DNA of 64,000 nt. Source: Lithospermum erythrorhizon. Lineage: Eukaryota > Streptophyta > Magnoliopsida > Boraginales > Boraginaceae. Position 1 is the first letter of the stretch. Each line of letters begins with the position of its first letter. This document shows, piece after piece, positions 13,076-24,513 of the stretch. A program made the position numbers and the translations under genes. The DNA is taken from positions 186,001 to 250,000 of the forward strand of contig JADFUC010001898.1 in the NCBI GenBank assembly GCA_019722365.1. Reading direction: 5' to 3'. The notes beneath the pieces are model-generated. The model was given only the letters and a program-made list of their open reading frames with translations. It had not been told where the DNA came from and ran no database searches.

Positions 13076-14526
13076 ACATAGTCAAATGACGAAACTGACA
13101 TTGCGTATGGTTCTTTTTTGTCAGAATCGTATATTATCAGAGGTCTCTGAGAAGATTGAGCAGATCATCGCTTTTGTTTTTGAAAACTACAAGTCACTAG
13201 ATGAATCATCTCCATCAGGTGTCACTGACGTATTGAAACCTGCTTCTGGGTCCGCAGCCCCTGCTTTGGCATCTGCTTTAAGGCTGTATAATCTTCTGAA
13301 TGACATTCTATCTCCACAGGCACAATTGAAATTATGCAAGTATTTTCAGGTTTTGTCACTATCTTTTCTTGATGACTCTTCCCTATCTACAATTTTCTAT
13401 TGATATGTTCATTAATCGTGTAGATTGCTGCAAGGAAGAGGTGCGATATATACTTGGCAGAAACAGACGACTATGTATCCAACAACAACGAGAGACTGTC
13501 CATAGATTCTCAGGCTCTTCCTACCGCATACCAGAAAATGCAAATTCTGTGTTTGAACTTAAAAAATGAAATATTTACTGATATTCAGATTCACAATCTG
13601 CAAATTCTCCCAAGGTGATGACCATTATACTAACTTATTTACTAACCGTGGTTTGCGCCGACTTATTTAGTGCCATTTTAAGTACATATATGTTGCATGT
13701 ATTTACTTCATTGTTTGATACTTTAGCTGTTTAGATTAGATAAGATATCTGTATTCTGTACATAATAACAACTTAATGTTGTTCTTGGATCTTAATTGCT
13801 GACACGTAGCTTTTCTACAGTTTCCTGGACCTCCCAAAAATTTCTTCCTTCATATATAGTACAAAGCTTTCTACTAGAATTCAAACATTTCTCTTCTGGT
13901 GTCCTCAAACTGGTCCATTACTTCCTGTGATGGAAATTGCCATTGCAACAGCTGATTACCAAAGGGATCTTTTAACATGGAACATCAAGTAATGAAATAA
14001 CCTTGTGCTATTTTTTATATATTGCTATATCTGGTACTCTAGTCCATGGCATGATTGTTCCAAATATGGCATTTGCAGACCAGTAAAAGGTGGAGTTGAT
14101 GCAAAAGAGTTGTTCCGCTCGTACTTGTGTAGCTGGATCCTTGGAAAACGTGACCTTTTGCTCGATTTATGCAAGCCTGATAAGGATAATTGCATTTCAG
14201 ATAACCTAGACACTGCATTTCAGAGAAATTGCATTGCTAGATACTTACATAACAGAAGTGTGTAGCAGTTCTTGTTTGTGTCGATGCCTCCCCTCTCTTC
14301 TGATAACTAATTTGAGGCCATGTATCTCAGGTGAAATCCGATCAAAGACAACAACCAGCGACTCCCTTTGTTGAGGATATCTATAATAAGCTGAAAGAGA
14401 CTTTGAACGAGTGTGAAGTGATCCTAAAGCTGTGGCCAGTGTATGTATGTTGTGGGCGTGTATGCTCCCCTCCCTCCCTCTCCTTTTCCCTCCTCCCTCT
14501 CTCCCCCCCTCTGCGTGTCTCACGTA

Positions 14527-14955
14527 TTAATTGTTGGGATTTAAGACACTGTAGGAGTTTCAAGCAATCAATAAAACGATAGAAATTTAAAGTGAGAAAA
14601 TTAAGCAGTTGTGAAAGGTGCATTCGTGTTGTTGTTCTTGAGTCCGTCAATGAGGAAGATCGTTACAAATTAAATGCAATTTATTTATAATCATGTTGGT
14701 GTTTTAACTGCAAAATCTGAAGATTAATCTAGAGACATCCCCTATATATAGGTAAAACAAATCCTACCAAAACTAGACTTTTCTTGGGCTCTAAGATGTC
14801 AAAAACTGCCTCAACACCACCTTAGAAAATAACCCAATGCCCAGTTGGCCCCTGGATCGCCTACAACGGCCGACCCGAGGGGGCGATTATATCGATCAGA
14901 CCTGCAGGCGATTATTAACGACGAAAAACAAAAACTCTTCAACTCCAACATTAAT
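14527..14955. mobile_element. solo LTR (419 bp) with 5-bp target duplication
   Basis: The element runs from TGTTGGGA at 14532 to CTCCAACA at 14950. It has the inverted ends TGTTGG/CCAACA typical of LTRs and is flanked by the direct repeat TTAAT (14527-14531 and 14951-14955). It lies in intron 16 of copy A; the same intron in copy B has only a CT microsatellite and no such insert. No internal retrotransposon sequence remains, so this is a solo LTR left by recombination. Part of it (ATTTAAGAC...CAATCAATAAAACGA) resembles 56033-56105. Confidence 0.85.
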
Positions 14956-15924
14956 TATATATTTATATCTATTCTATCTGATGTTGTCTAGTGTGATGAA
15001 ATATTTCATTTGTTCATTATACTATCTTTTGTCGGATTTCGATAAACGTGAAGCAGAAGTTGTCGGGAAAGCTGTGGTAGATACTTTGGAAAATCTGTAT
15101 GCTAATGTTTTATCCCCCTTGAAGCAGAAGTCTATGCCAGTGAAACTTGGTTTAAAGTATGTTCATAAGTTTGCAAAAGGAGGTGCAAGCTTTTATACTG
15201 TTCCAAAGGAGGTACGGTTTCGAGATGTCCTTGTCATTGAAATATTATACACATGTATAACATATTAACATATTGTTCTTGTTTTCTTTTCAGCTGGGAA
15301 TTGCTTTGAATTCCATGGAAAGAATGCTGAATGTTTTACAGCCAGAAATAGAAGTACAAATGTCAAGGAATTCTTGCATTGCTAGTAATGGAAATGATGT
15401 CAATGGTGAATATGTTAGTGAAATAACTGTAATGCTGAGAGCTAAGCTGAGAACTTACTTACAAGTGGTCACTGAGAAACTCGTTCAAAATGTAAGTCTG
15501 TTTTGTAACTTGTTCTTTTTGCGCCTGTTTTATTATCGTTATGATTCATTATTCCTACTTAATCGGTGTAGTTCATGTTCATATACTCAGAATATGAATC
15601 TCCATTTTATTGTGTATATATTGGTCTGTCCATGTGCCATACAAAAGTTGTTTGATTCTACTTTCTACTTTTTCCCAGACTAAATTGCAGAATACTACAA
15701 ATCTGAAAAAGATACTGCAAAATCCAAAGGAGGGAGACCCGGATTCTGTTGTGCGGAATAAGATGCAGCCCTTGAAAGAATTGTTGGAGAAGATGATCGA
15801 TCAACTCCAAGTTGTCTTTGATGAACAGTTTCCGCTAAGTCATTATTTTCACTCTTGGAATATCAATGTGACAATGTTCATGTATAATTCTATTATGCAT
15901 GTAAATTATAAATTTATGCTTGTA

Positions 15925-16310
15925 ATAGAGACATATATAAGATTTTATTTTCCTAGGTTGATTGAAGGCGACATAATTATGAATCTTAAGCAGTTTTGTC
16001 ACACTTTGGGGTCTTCACTCTTGATGATTGCAATTAGTTGAATCTATAACATTTTACATGCCAAATATCTCTACGTAAATTGAGACATTATCAATTGAAA
16101 CATCAAATTTGTTCATCAATTGAAACATCAAATTTGTTCAAGGGTTGACAATGAATAAAATGGAGTATGTGTTTTAAGTTTTATGAACCAAATATCTCTA
16201 CGTAAATTGAGACATTATCAATTGAAACATCAAATTTGTTCAAGGGTTGACAATGAATAAAATGGAGTATGTGTTTTAAGTTTTATGAAGTGCTTTAGAG
16301 ATAATTGCAC
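15925..16310 (+). repeat. tail sequence following copy A, shared with 3047-3310
   Basis: After copy A breaks off, a CCTAG acceptor-like site is followed by LIEGDIIMNLKQFC and a stop, then a non-coding stretch that matches 3 kb. At the equivalent place behind copy B (after about 31925) the sequence is different, so this piece is not part of the ancestral gene block. It is a decayed exon-like fragment or an unrecognised mobile sequence. Confidence 0.6.
16061..16289. repeat. tandem duplication of about 127 and 102 bp units
   Basis: The unit CCAAATATCTCTACGTAAAT through GTTTTAAGTTTTATGAA occurs twice. The first copy has an extra internal 25-bp duplication of CATCAATTGAAACATCAAAT. The related fragment at 3 kb has only one unit, so the duplication happened here after dispersal. 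Confidence 0.85.
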
Positions 16311-16735
16311 AAATGGTTCCGGAAGTTTGTCAAAAGATAAGATTTATTCGTATAGTTTGCGTTGAATTGTCTTAATAATCACTTGAGATACGTAATTGTT
16401 TATTACACGTAAAATTCTTATAATTGTTCAATTGTTAATTAATGTGAGAAGCATTACAAATTTACAACAGAAATTGTCTATCTTCTTCCCCACTGACACT
16501 AATTCACACTAACATTGTTAAAAGATCACGTGGAAATAGTATTTTAACCGATTATATCCAGTAGGCTCGAGCGAAATATCGGTAATTCTCAGCTTGTTGG
16601 GCAGATTGAATACTTAGCACTTATATAGGAGGCGCAGGTTAAAGTTAGACTTAAAATGAGTCCAATCACATAATTTAATCGTCTTCTCTATGAAATAAGT
16701 TGTAGAACCCTATAATTGTAGGACAAATCCTAAAA

Positions 16736-19322
16736 ATGGAGGTTTGTAAAGCTCAAGCAATTTTTAGAGCTACTCATTTTTTTACTCATTTTCAGCTTCA
16801 CAGACACTCTTCATTCTCCCTATCTCACCAAGGTATTATTTGAATTCTGTATTGATTTTTATTACTCCATTTATTTCATTAATATGGTATTATTTTTAAT
16901 TTTAATGGTTAATTTTTTTGAATTTTGAACTTAATTATTTTATTACAATATTTGGTGCAAAATATGATTTTAATATAATTTTTTGTATAATATTTGGTGA
17001 AAATATATCAAATGCTACTCCCTCCAATTTATTTTGCTTTTACTTGTCAATATTTGATCATCAAAGAAGTTATGAAAAATTGCATAAATAATAATATTAT
17101 GAAAATATGTTTAAAATACAATCCAGTTATATCCAATTTATATTTTTTAGAATATAGAATATAAAGAAGTTGAGGTCCGAAGTTTGACCCCAAAAAAAAA
17201 CGAAAATGTCGATTAAAATGAATTGGATGAAGTAGTAGTTTTAATATGTTTTGTTGTTAACATGTTAATTTTGATTCAAATCGAAGCCAATTGAGGTAAA
17301 AAGTTTGTTGATTTTGACTATTGAAAATCGAACTGGACAATCTTTGTAGGGATTGAGGTATTATTACTCGGATCTTTAGTACTAAGTGAAATTTTTGCAG
17401 GTTTTGTTTGTTTACCGTAACAATGGAGAAAAGTAATAAAAAAAATACTCGTATTATTTTTGTCCTAGCCGTATTGGCTCTGATCCCATTAGAATATGAT
17501 AATCTCTCAAATGTTATTCATCAATAATGTGTATATAGTGTCATGAAATAATCTAATAGGCTAATATTCACAGGCCCTACAATGTGTGAACACAATAATA
17601 TTGATATACAATTACTCCCTAATAATTAGCAATAAAAATACTCAATTTTGATCATAAATTAAAAGTGTTATTCAAATGTTTTATTATTAATCTGAAACAT
17701 GATAACTAGTAAGTGTATAATGTTTATTATCTAGTTTTGTTAATATTTGGTATACATACAAAGTTAAGCATGAATTATAGTTTGAATTAGGCAAAGAGTG
17801 TTATTAGTTCGACTTTTTGTTGACTAAAAATCGACCAGTTAAATTGAAATGGAGGGAGTAATAAAATGATTGCCAATATCGATTTGTTGAACTAAAAGAT
17901 TCATTTTTTAGTTTCCAAGCTTAAGCATTTATTTGCATTTTGTTGATTTAGATTTACGATGTTTTTATAATTTTTTTATTAGAACTGATTTCCATGTTTG
18001 ATTATGTTATTGACATGTATCTTCCTTAGGATTGCACTCTTGCAAGTGTTATTCGATAAGGTCAACTACATCAGATGACAATTCAAGTGGAACAAACCGG
18101 TTTCAGAATACTAAACCTGACAAATTCGAGCATTTTGAGGATAGACAGCCATATGAAGTTCATGAATTTGGTAAAACTATCCCGAACGAAACCCCTGAAG
18201 ATGAGCCTGGTAGCGTGGTGCATGACGAAGCTCGGCTAGGTGAAGCTTATGAAGAGGGTCTCGAGTTAGATTTGAAAACCAAAGTAGCAGAGTTTGTTGA
18301 TAAGCTCAATTTAAAGGTTTTTTCATAATCTCTTCGATGCTGTGTTAAGTATTGTTTCACTCAGTCAATTTTTTTAATTTTTTGTTGTTGTAATTAATTG
18401 ACTGATTATGTCTTTCTGGTCATAGTTGCTATGATGAAGTTTTTCAGTCTTGAAAGTCTGTATAGGCTTGATGAAACGTTAGTATTCATGCTGATTCTGA
18501 GCGGTCACCTGAGCAACTAGTCTTTTTGTTCCAGTTATTTTATTTTTTGATAGTTATGTTTGTTTACAGTATTTATCGATTAAGCAAGTTCCTTTGGTCT
18601 GTTTCTCTCTGATTTCCTCTTAGGTCTCATATTTTGTAATATCAAGCTCCATGAAGAATCTGTTATCACAATTTAGTAGTTTTTCTTTTTTAAATCGACA
18701 ATGTCGTAGATTGTAGAAGGTATGTGCCTACCAGGATAGTGTGAATTGAGAATGAAATTAGTGTCTGCATTTGAAGGAAAATGTCTAGCGTCCATCGCTG
18801 TCTAAATTCTACATAATTATCTGCTTTCCATGTTTGATACTCCGTACATTGTTTTAGATTTTTACGCTGACAATTTTACAACTGTTTTAACAGATTTCAA
18901 CTTTTTTATGGATATGCAGTTTGATTCAGACGATTCGTATTCTATTGCACTGTATGGCAGTTCTGCGGTCGCTGCACTATATTTGGCGAGTGCTGTCATT
19001 GGGGCTATAGATTCTATACCAGTGGTAAGTGCATGAGAATTAGCTTCTTACTAGCAGATAGTGAGTCAGGTCTCATTGATGACTAATTTCTTTTTACAAT
19101 TTCAGTTGCCCAAAATGATGGAAGTTGTCGGTCTCGGGTACACAGTATGGTTCGCCAGCCGCTATCTAGTATTCAAGGTCGGTATTGAAGCCTACTGTTT
19201 CCTTCATTGTTAACGTTATCGTTTTGACTAGTTTCATCGGGCACTTGCAGAAAAATAGAGACGAACTAGCTGCTAAAATCGAAGAAATAAAGCAGCAAGT
19301 CCTTGGTTCTGAGGATGAGTAA
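16736..19322 (+). CDS. CURT1D: CURVATURE THYLAKOID 1D-type chloroplast protein
   Basis: Five exons: 16736-16832, 18030-18316, 18920-19024, 19106-19177, 19251-19322. All introns are GT-AG and phases are continuous, giving 210 residues. Known of the family: CURT1 proteins sit in thylakoid membranes, oligomerise, and bend grana margins. Exon 1 codes a start rich in Ser/His/Arg without acidic residues beyond Glu2, as in a chloroplast transit peptide. Exon 2 (residues about 33-128) is hydrophilic and acidic and ends in a helix before the CAAD domain. Two hydrophobic helices follow, about 135-160 (YSIALYGSSAVAALYLASAV) and 167-185 (EVVGLGYTVWFASRYLVF). The C-terminus KNRDELAAKIEEIKQQVLG is the charged amphipathic helix typical of the family and matches type D best. 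The gene is intact and lies between the two UNC-13-like pseudogenes. Intron 1 (about 1.2 kb) holds a Stowaway MITE. Confidence 0.9.
17016..17234. mobile_element. Stowaway-like MITE in intron 1 of CURT1D
   Basis: Inverted ends CTCCCTCCAATTTATTTT (from 17018) and AAAATGAATTGGATGAAG (to 17232) pair imperfectly, and each is bordered by TA, the Stowaway target duplication. The CTCCCTCC start is the classic Stowaway terminus. Confidence 0.65.
17495..17600. mobile_element. 5'-truncated copy of the foldback MITE at 47868-48052
   Basis: Contains the right arm TACAATGTGTGAACACAATA at 17578-17597 and upstream words shared with 47940-48030 (TTATTCAT, ATATAGTG/ATATAGTA, TAATAGGC). The matching left arm is absent. 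Confidence 0.5.
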
Positions 19323-21617
19323 CGGCCATGTAGTTGAAACAGATAGATATAAAGCTGGAAGTTTTCTTCATAGGAGGATGTTTATTATGTCTTCATTTCG
19401 TGTTAAAATATTTTCTACTATAATTAATAAATACGGAGTATTAAATTGATATAATTATTCAGTTTACAATTTTTTTGATAATATTAAGCTTTAGAAATAA
19501 CAATGTCGAGTAAAGTTAATTGGTGGGAATATTATTATTTATTCGGATATGAGATATTAGTACTACTTCTAGCAAATATTTTTATAATTAATTAATTATG
19601 ATGGGTTATATTCTGTGTTATTCGTCGTTAGTGTCTACTTTTCTTAGCTCACAGGAGACAGCATGCATGTGCATGATAAAATAAATTATTCTTTCGCTTT
19701 GTTCACTGCATGAAAGTTCTATTAGATTGTTGATTTAACATAATTTATCTCAAACCCTTTTTTCTTTTTTTTGATAATTACTTGCTTGCATCAATATTCA
19801 AAAAGAAATTACAATTAGAAAAAGAAACCCTTTCTTCAATTGCATATTGAGTGATTTTTTATTTTTCATTATTAACTTTTCGTGGTCTTATATTAGACAT
19901 TCTTCGGTCTACAATTTATAATCAAATCACGCAATATGCCATTTGTAAATTCACTAGACAAAATATTTAATTTGGATATTGGAGTCTGTCTCATGAAATT
20001 GTCCATGTGTGTACTCTGATCTCCAAGAAAATGTTGATATAAAACTTCGATTCAAAAGATGTGTACCTAATATTAATATGAATAAGATTTGAAGTTTGAC
20101 CTAGTAATAAAATATTACGGAGTATTTCATTTTCCTTTCCAGTTTGTTCACTGGACAAAAGTTCTATTAGATATTCCCCGCCCCGGCTATTGTGGTGTGC
20201 CGGTGGTAGTTTGCACAGCCCTATTTCAAAAGGGGTTCATTTTAAAAATAATATATTTACTTCTTTTTTTATTGTCATTTTAGTATAATAAATTAATTTT
20301 TATATTTTTTAATATATTTTTTATTACTTTTATTTTTAAATTATCAACCAACCTATATATAGTTCTAATTAATCTATTTTTTACTATTTTTTCTTAGTTA
20401 TGTGCAAATGGTTGAAACGACAACTAAAAACAAACGGATGGAGTATAAAAGAAAGACTATTGAGTGTTTTTTTGCAACATTTTCAATAAATGTTTGGAAT
20501 AATTTATTGAATGAAATTGATTTTTATATTTTATATGGTAATTTAATTCCACATTGTCAAAAATATATTAATAAATTTAATGAAAGGAATTTCATTTTGT
20601 ATCTAGCGCGGGCCATCTTTATGAGGCGGCCGCGGATATTCCTTCCGTCTATTTATTTAATACACATTTACTTTTACATAAACTTTAATAAAAATTCAAA
20701 CATATCTCAAATTATATTTTTTCCTCCATGTTTTCTTACATAATTTGGTAAAAACCAAAAAATAAATTTATATTTTGAAAAAAGGATTCTTAGATTAAGG
20801 AATAGAGACAGTAGTTGATAAGTTGATTTAACATAATTTATGATATTTATCATGAAACCAATTAAACATACGAAAAGTGACCACACCATATTAATTATCT
20901 GGTATGATTTAGCATATTAGATACGACACCATGTTCCTGCAAATATGTATTAGGGAAGTGCGCAAAATTCAAAACCGACCTATCTAAACCGAACTGGAAA
21001 TAACTGAAATTTTCAAAACTGTGCCGATTTTGGTTCCGCCTCGTAGAGAACCCAACCAATTTAGGTTGTCCTTTAAAATAACCGAACAGATGGCTAAATT
21101 TTCTATATATTTTTTAATTTTTATTTATTATCATTTTCAAGATCTTTCAGCATTTGTGTGCGGATATTTTAAGGAGGGAAATTTAGGTTTAACTTTGTTC
21201 ATTATTTGTATAATATAATAAGAGACATGTAAATCTTTCTATAACTAATAATATATGGAATAGAAATATATGTAAAAAAAGTTGTACATTGTATTGAATG
21301 TATATGCATATTGGATAATTAATCTTAAAATGAGTTTATTGAAATTACATGAATTAAATTTAGTTTTAAAAGCTAATTTTTAGTAAAGGCGATAATTTAA
21401 AAATTGTATGAAAACCGATAGGAGCAAAATTAGAAGCTAAATAAATTTAAGTTCGATTTTTTGGGAGCAATAGCGAAATAGGTTCGATTTATTTATTTCA
21501 GCGAGCTTAATCCAGGTACCCTCTAACATGTCGTCATCAACAAAGCCCAAAACGTGGAAAAAATGGTGGAGGGCACCAAATGAATGATGCAATGTAAGTG
21601 CGCAACAACCTGTAAAA
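19323..21617. other. intergenic, decayed MITEs
   Basis: No gene recognised. Near 20400-20450 is a Stowaway right end (ACAACTAAAAACAAACGGATGGAG). From about 20975 to 21500 is a dispersed repeat shared with 48420-48850. The remainder is AT-rich sequence with short open frames only. Confidence 0.6.
20975..21500. repeat. dispersed repeat, copy 1 (CCGAAC-rich)
   Basis: Shares with 48420-48850 the words CAATTTAGGTT, CCTTTAAAATAACCGAAC and the longer stretch TTTATTATCATTTTCAAGAT in the same order. No coding content; probably a non-autonomous transposon. Ends not defined. Confidence 0.6.
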
Positions 21618-22410
21618 ATAAACCCCCCAAAGACGCGCCATAAAGTGGCACCGTCGTCAATGAATCACATGCCACCTCAGTACCTCAAACAATTAGATCA
21701 TCCACAGCCCATTTATATGTTAAATTTGATCTTTATCTCGCATCGCATCATTTAGCGTCCGAAATAACAATTTTCTGCATGATGCATGAGAGTGTCATTC
21801 GAATGTCAAAATTAATTTCTCTCCCTTCTCACATTATTTCAGCGTATCATATTATTTTAATTTATCTTTTATTTATTTTGTATATATAATTATTAAATAT
21901 ATAATTACTATAATAATTGACATAAAAAATTAATTAAATTTGATAAAATATTTTTTTGAATTTCAAAAACTCATAATATTTTAATACAATAAATAATATT
22001 ATAATTTTTGAAATAACCTGTAGCGTTATTAAATCCTTCGAGGCTTTGATGCATCACGTAATAATCAAACATCGTAAAAAACTTGATTTTTTTGTGTCAA
22101 AATAACACTTAAACTGAAGCTGTTATAGAGCTGAAAATAAAAAATAGTGGTATAATTTATTTATTTTTTTAATATTATAGTATTGTCATAGCAATTTAAA
22201 ATTGAAGTAGAAAAAAATAATGAAATTTTGTTTTTTGTTTTTTTTGTGCGTGTGGGACCCTGTTTAGGTATACGAAAAAAAAGGTCCGGGCAAATATTGA
22301 TCCGGACCCATCGAGTTTTAAAATTACTTAGCCGATTTGATCGCTTCTTCTTGTGTGAAATGATTCTTTCTTAACTATCACAAATAGTCCTCTTGCTTGC
22401 TTGCGCAGTA

Positions 22411-23198
22411 ATATATAAGGGGAATAAATTTTGAGAAATTTTGAATAATAACATAGGTTAAGGAAAAAAATTGCAAAAATAACATCCTATTATTTTTCTA
22501 ATAAAATAACATATTTTCCTTGAAAAAAAATATTAAATTGTCCTTATTTTTTAAAAATCCCTCCCTCTTAAATGCTTTTACCTCCTTTTCTTAACACCTC
22601 CTTGCCATCCGTATCGATCATGTATTCGCTTTACCGCACGTCATACCCATAAGAAAACTAGATAGTTCCATCATCCCCACAGATTCTTGCCCGCCCACCC
22701 ATGAAATTCGTGCCCCCGCCCCTTGAAAGTACCCCCGCTTCCCCTGCATATTTTTTTTTTAAATTTTAGTTTTAATTGGAAAAAATGGGGCGGGGTTCCA
22801 TGGGTACAGGTGGGGGTGGGGTTAGGGTTTCAATTCGTTCTGGTGGTGATTGTGGTAGTGGTGTTTGGTAAAATACATCAATATACGCCAATATAGTGTT
22901 TATTGATGTATATTAGTATATATTGATGCATATTTGTCAATATTTTGTTGATGTGGGATTCAATTGGTGGGGGCTGTTTAGGGTGGGGTAAAGGGGTGGG
23001 CGATGAGGTGAGGTAGGGAGATGGTGGTGGGGAGTGCAGCGGCATCAAGCAAAGAAAGGTTTAAAAAAGTAAGGGCCAGCTTTAGTATTTTCACAGGAGG
23101 TGTTATTTTATTAAAAAAATAGAGTGTGTTATTTTATGCAATGTTTTCCTTGACCCATGTTATTCTTTCAAATTTCTCATAAATCTTCTCTTATATTT
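22411..23198. mobile_element. long-TIR element with C-rich and G-rich arms
   Basis: The left end, 22411-22520 (ATATAAG...GAGAAATTTTGAATAATAACATAGG...AAGGAAAA...AATAACAT), is the inverted complement of the right end 23090-23198 over about 110 bp with mismatches. The interior has a C-rich half (22555-22750) and a G-rich half (22785-23060) that can partly pair. No transposase frame. Long inverted ends suggest a Mutator-like or foldback non-autonomous element; a clear target duplication was not found. Confidence 0.65.
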
Positions 23199-24406
23199 GT
23201 ATCACACTTTCTCTTATTACAACCGGTTTAGATTATAAAATATGTATTGTTTTTTTTTCAAATTAATTAAAAAATAAAAACAAAATATAAAAGCATGTCC
23301 AGAATTTCATTCTCTTTCATTATAGGACTCCCTATTTTTCTTTGAAAAATTATGTTTAAATTACAAAATAAAATTTTAATACTCCGTATATATATTTTTT
23401 AAATGATTTAATTCTACATCCCAATTACTTTTATTTTTCTTCTTATAATTATTAGATTTATGTTTATATAAAAAGTCGATAATAAATCCAACATTTCCCT
23501 CCCCCCTTCATTATAATAATCAAACCACACTATACACTCGTTATAATAATCAATCAAATCTTCTTCATTAAGGAAAAAAAAAATCAAGAATATCAAAAGT
23601 ATACACTAAAAGTGCATATACACTAAATGTTCTTGAAAAAAGAGCGAGACCCCATTGAAATATTGACCACAATTATGTATGTGGAGCGTGGTTGACTTAT
23701 ATTGACTTAAGGTATTACTAATAATTCCCATTTATTATTCATAATTGCTATATTTAATATATATGGTAATGTACTTAATTTGGGTAGTTTTTTTATTTTG
23801 CCATTTATGGAAATGCATCGAATATGACACAAAGATTTAATATTTAGGTAGTTGGACCATTTTTTGGGGTCAAAGATTCGGTTTTTATAATTCAAGAATC
23901 AAGAAAATTTAATATAAGCCTGAATTATTAGCTTAAAGGCTGTTTTGTGATAAGCCATTTTAATAGTTGGAGAAATTAAGAGATTTTGCAGTGTTTTGGT
24001 TGAAAATATTAAGAGAAGTGAGTTGTAGATCAAGTGCATTTTGTTTATTTTGTTGTATTTTTTAAGTTTGAAACCAGTCAGACCTGCCTTGCTATGAGGA
24101 GTTACTCTCGGATGTGCCTCAATTGTTTTGTTGTATTTTGTGTTTTATTTTGTCGGATTAATGAAGAAATAATTACCAATTAGATTAAGTTAAAGATCAG
24201 TAGTATACCACTGTGTTGATAGGTTCCTTACTTGTTTTGATATTTATTTTATTATTAATTCTGGTGGTTATTTTATTATTAATTCTGGTGGTTATGCTGC
24301 TGTATTGGTATGACTCGATTCAACGTCTTGTTCGTTTGAGTTTGATTGTGTCGTAGCTTTATAATTCGGATTAGATATATTGCTGGTAATGTCCCCAAAA
24401 AAAGAC

Positions 24407-24513
24407 GGTAGGTACAGCTAGGCCGTGAACAGCCAACCATCCTACGGCAAAAAATGGGATAGGTTCCATCTATAGTCATTAGGTCATCCTGAAACGACCT
24501 ACTAAATTCATTG
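24407..24513 (+). other. 107-bp block identical to 7951-8057
   Basis: Copy B version of the identical block, about 230 bp before the first recognisable coding exon. The same minimal upstream frame ATG GGA TAG is present. Likely 5' untranslated or intronic. Confidence 0.6.

Larger units (their letters stand above)
8295..15830 (+). pseudogene. UNC-13/MUN-like gene, copy A: degraded, C2 exons and 3' end missing
   Basis: Degraded copy of a large plant gene; as I recall, the family includes Arabidopsis AT4G24610 and AT5G65440 (function unknown, UNC-13/MUN-related with a C2 domain). Exons, numbered by copy B: 1 8295-8619, 2 10360-10542, 3 10624-10680, 4 10802-10936, 5 11181-11283, 10 11787-11950, 11 12056-12155, 12 13125-13349, 13 13424-13614, 14 13821-13988, 15 14079-14184, 16 14331-14440, 17 about 15057-15211, 18 15294-15491, 19 15679 to about 15828. 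Lesions: two bases lost at the start of exon 2, giving TAA at 10387; exons 6-9 deleted exactly in frame; exon 15 donor GT changed to GA; end of exon 16 deleted; aligned exon 17 acceptor AG changed to GT; a solo LTR in intron 16; and exon 19 cut short with exons 20-21 lost. The start exon is not identified. Many exons keep open frames, so decay looks recent. Confidence 0.8.
7218..15900 (+). repeat. duplicated block, copy A
   Basis: Copy A of a large direct duplication whose partner is 21618-31925. Collinear homology begins at a CCCCCAAAG...GTGGC word pair upstream of the gene, runs through the whole UNC-13-like gene including introns, and is last seen at CTAAGTCA...ACTCTTGGAATATCAAT. Exons and many introns are alignable by eye, with exon stretches of 70-100 identical bases. 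Each copy has its own insertions. The limits are approximate. Confidence 0.8.

Noticed and set aside
14837..15268. 143-residue plus-strand frame starting in the solo LTR
   Set aside because: It fuses LTR and intron sequence to exon 17 of copy A; only the exon part is gene-derived.
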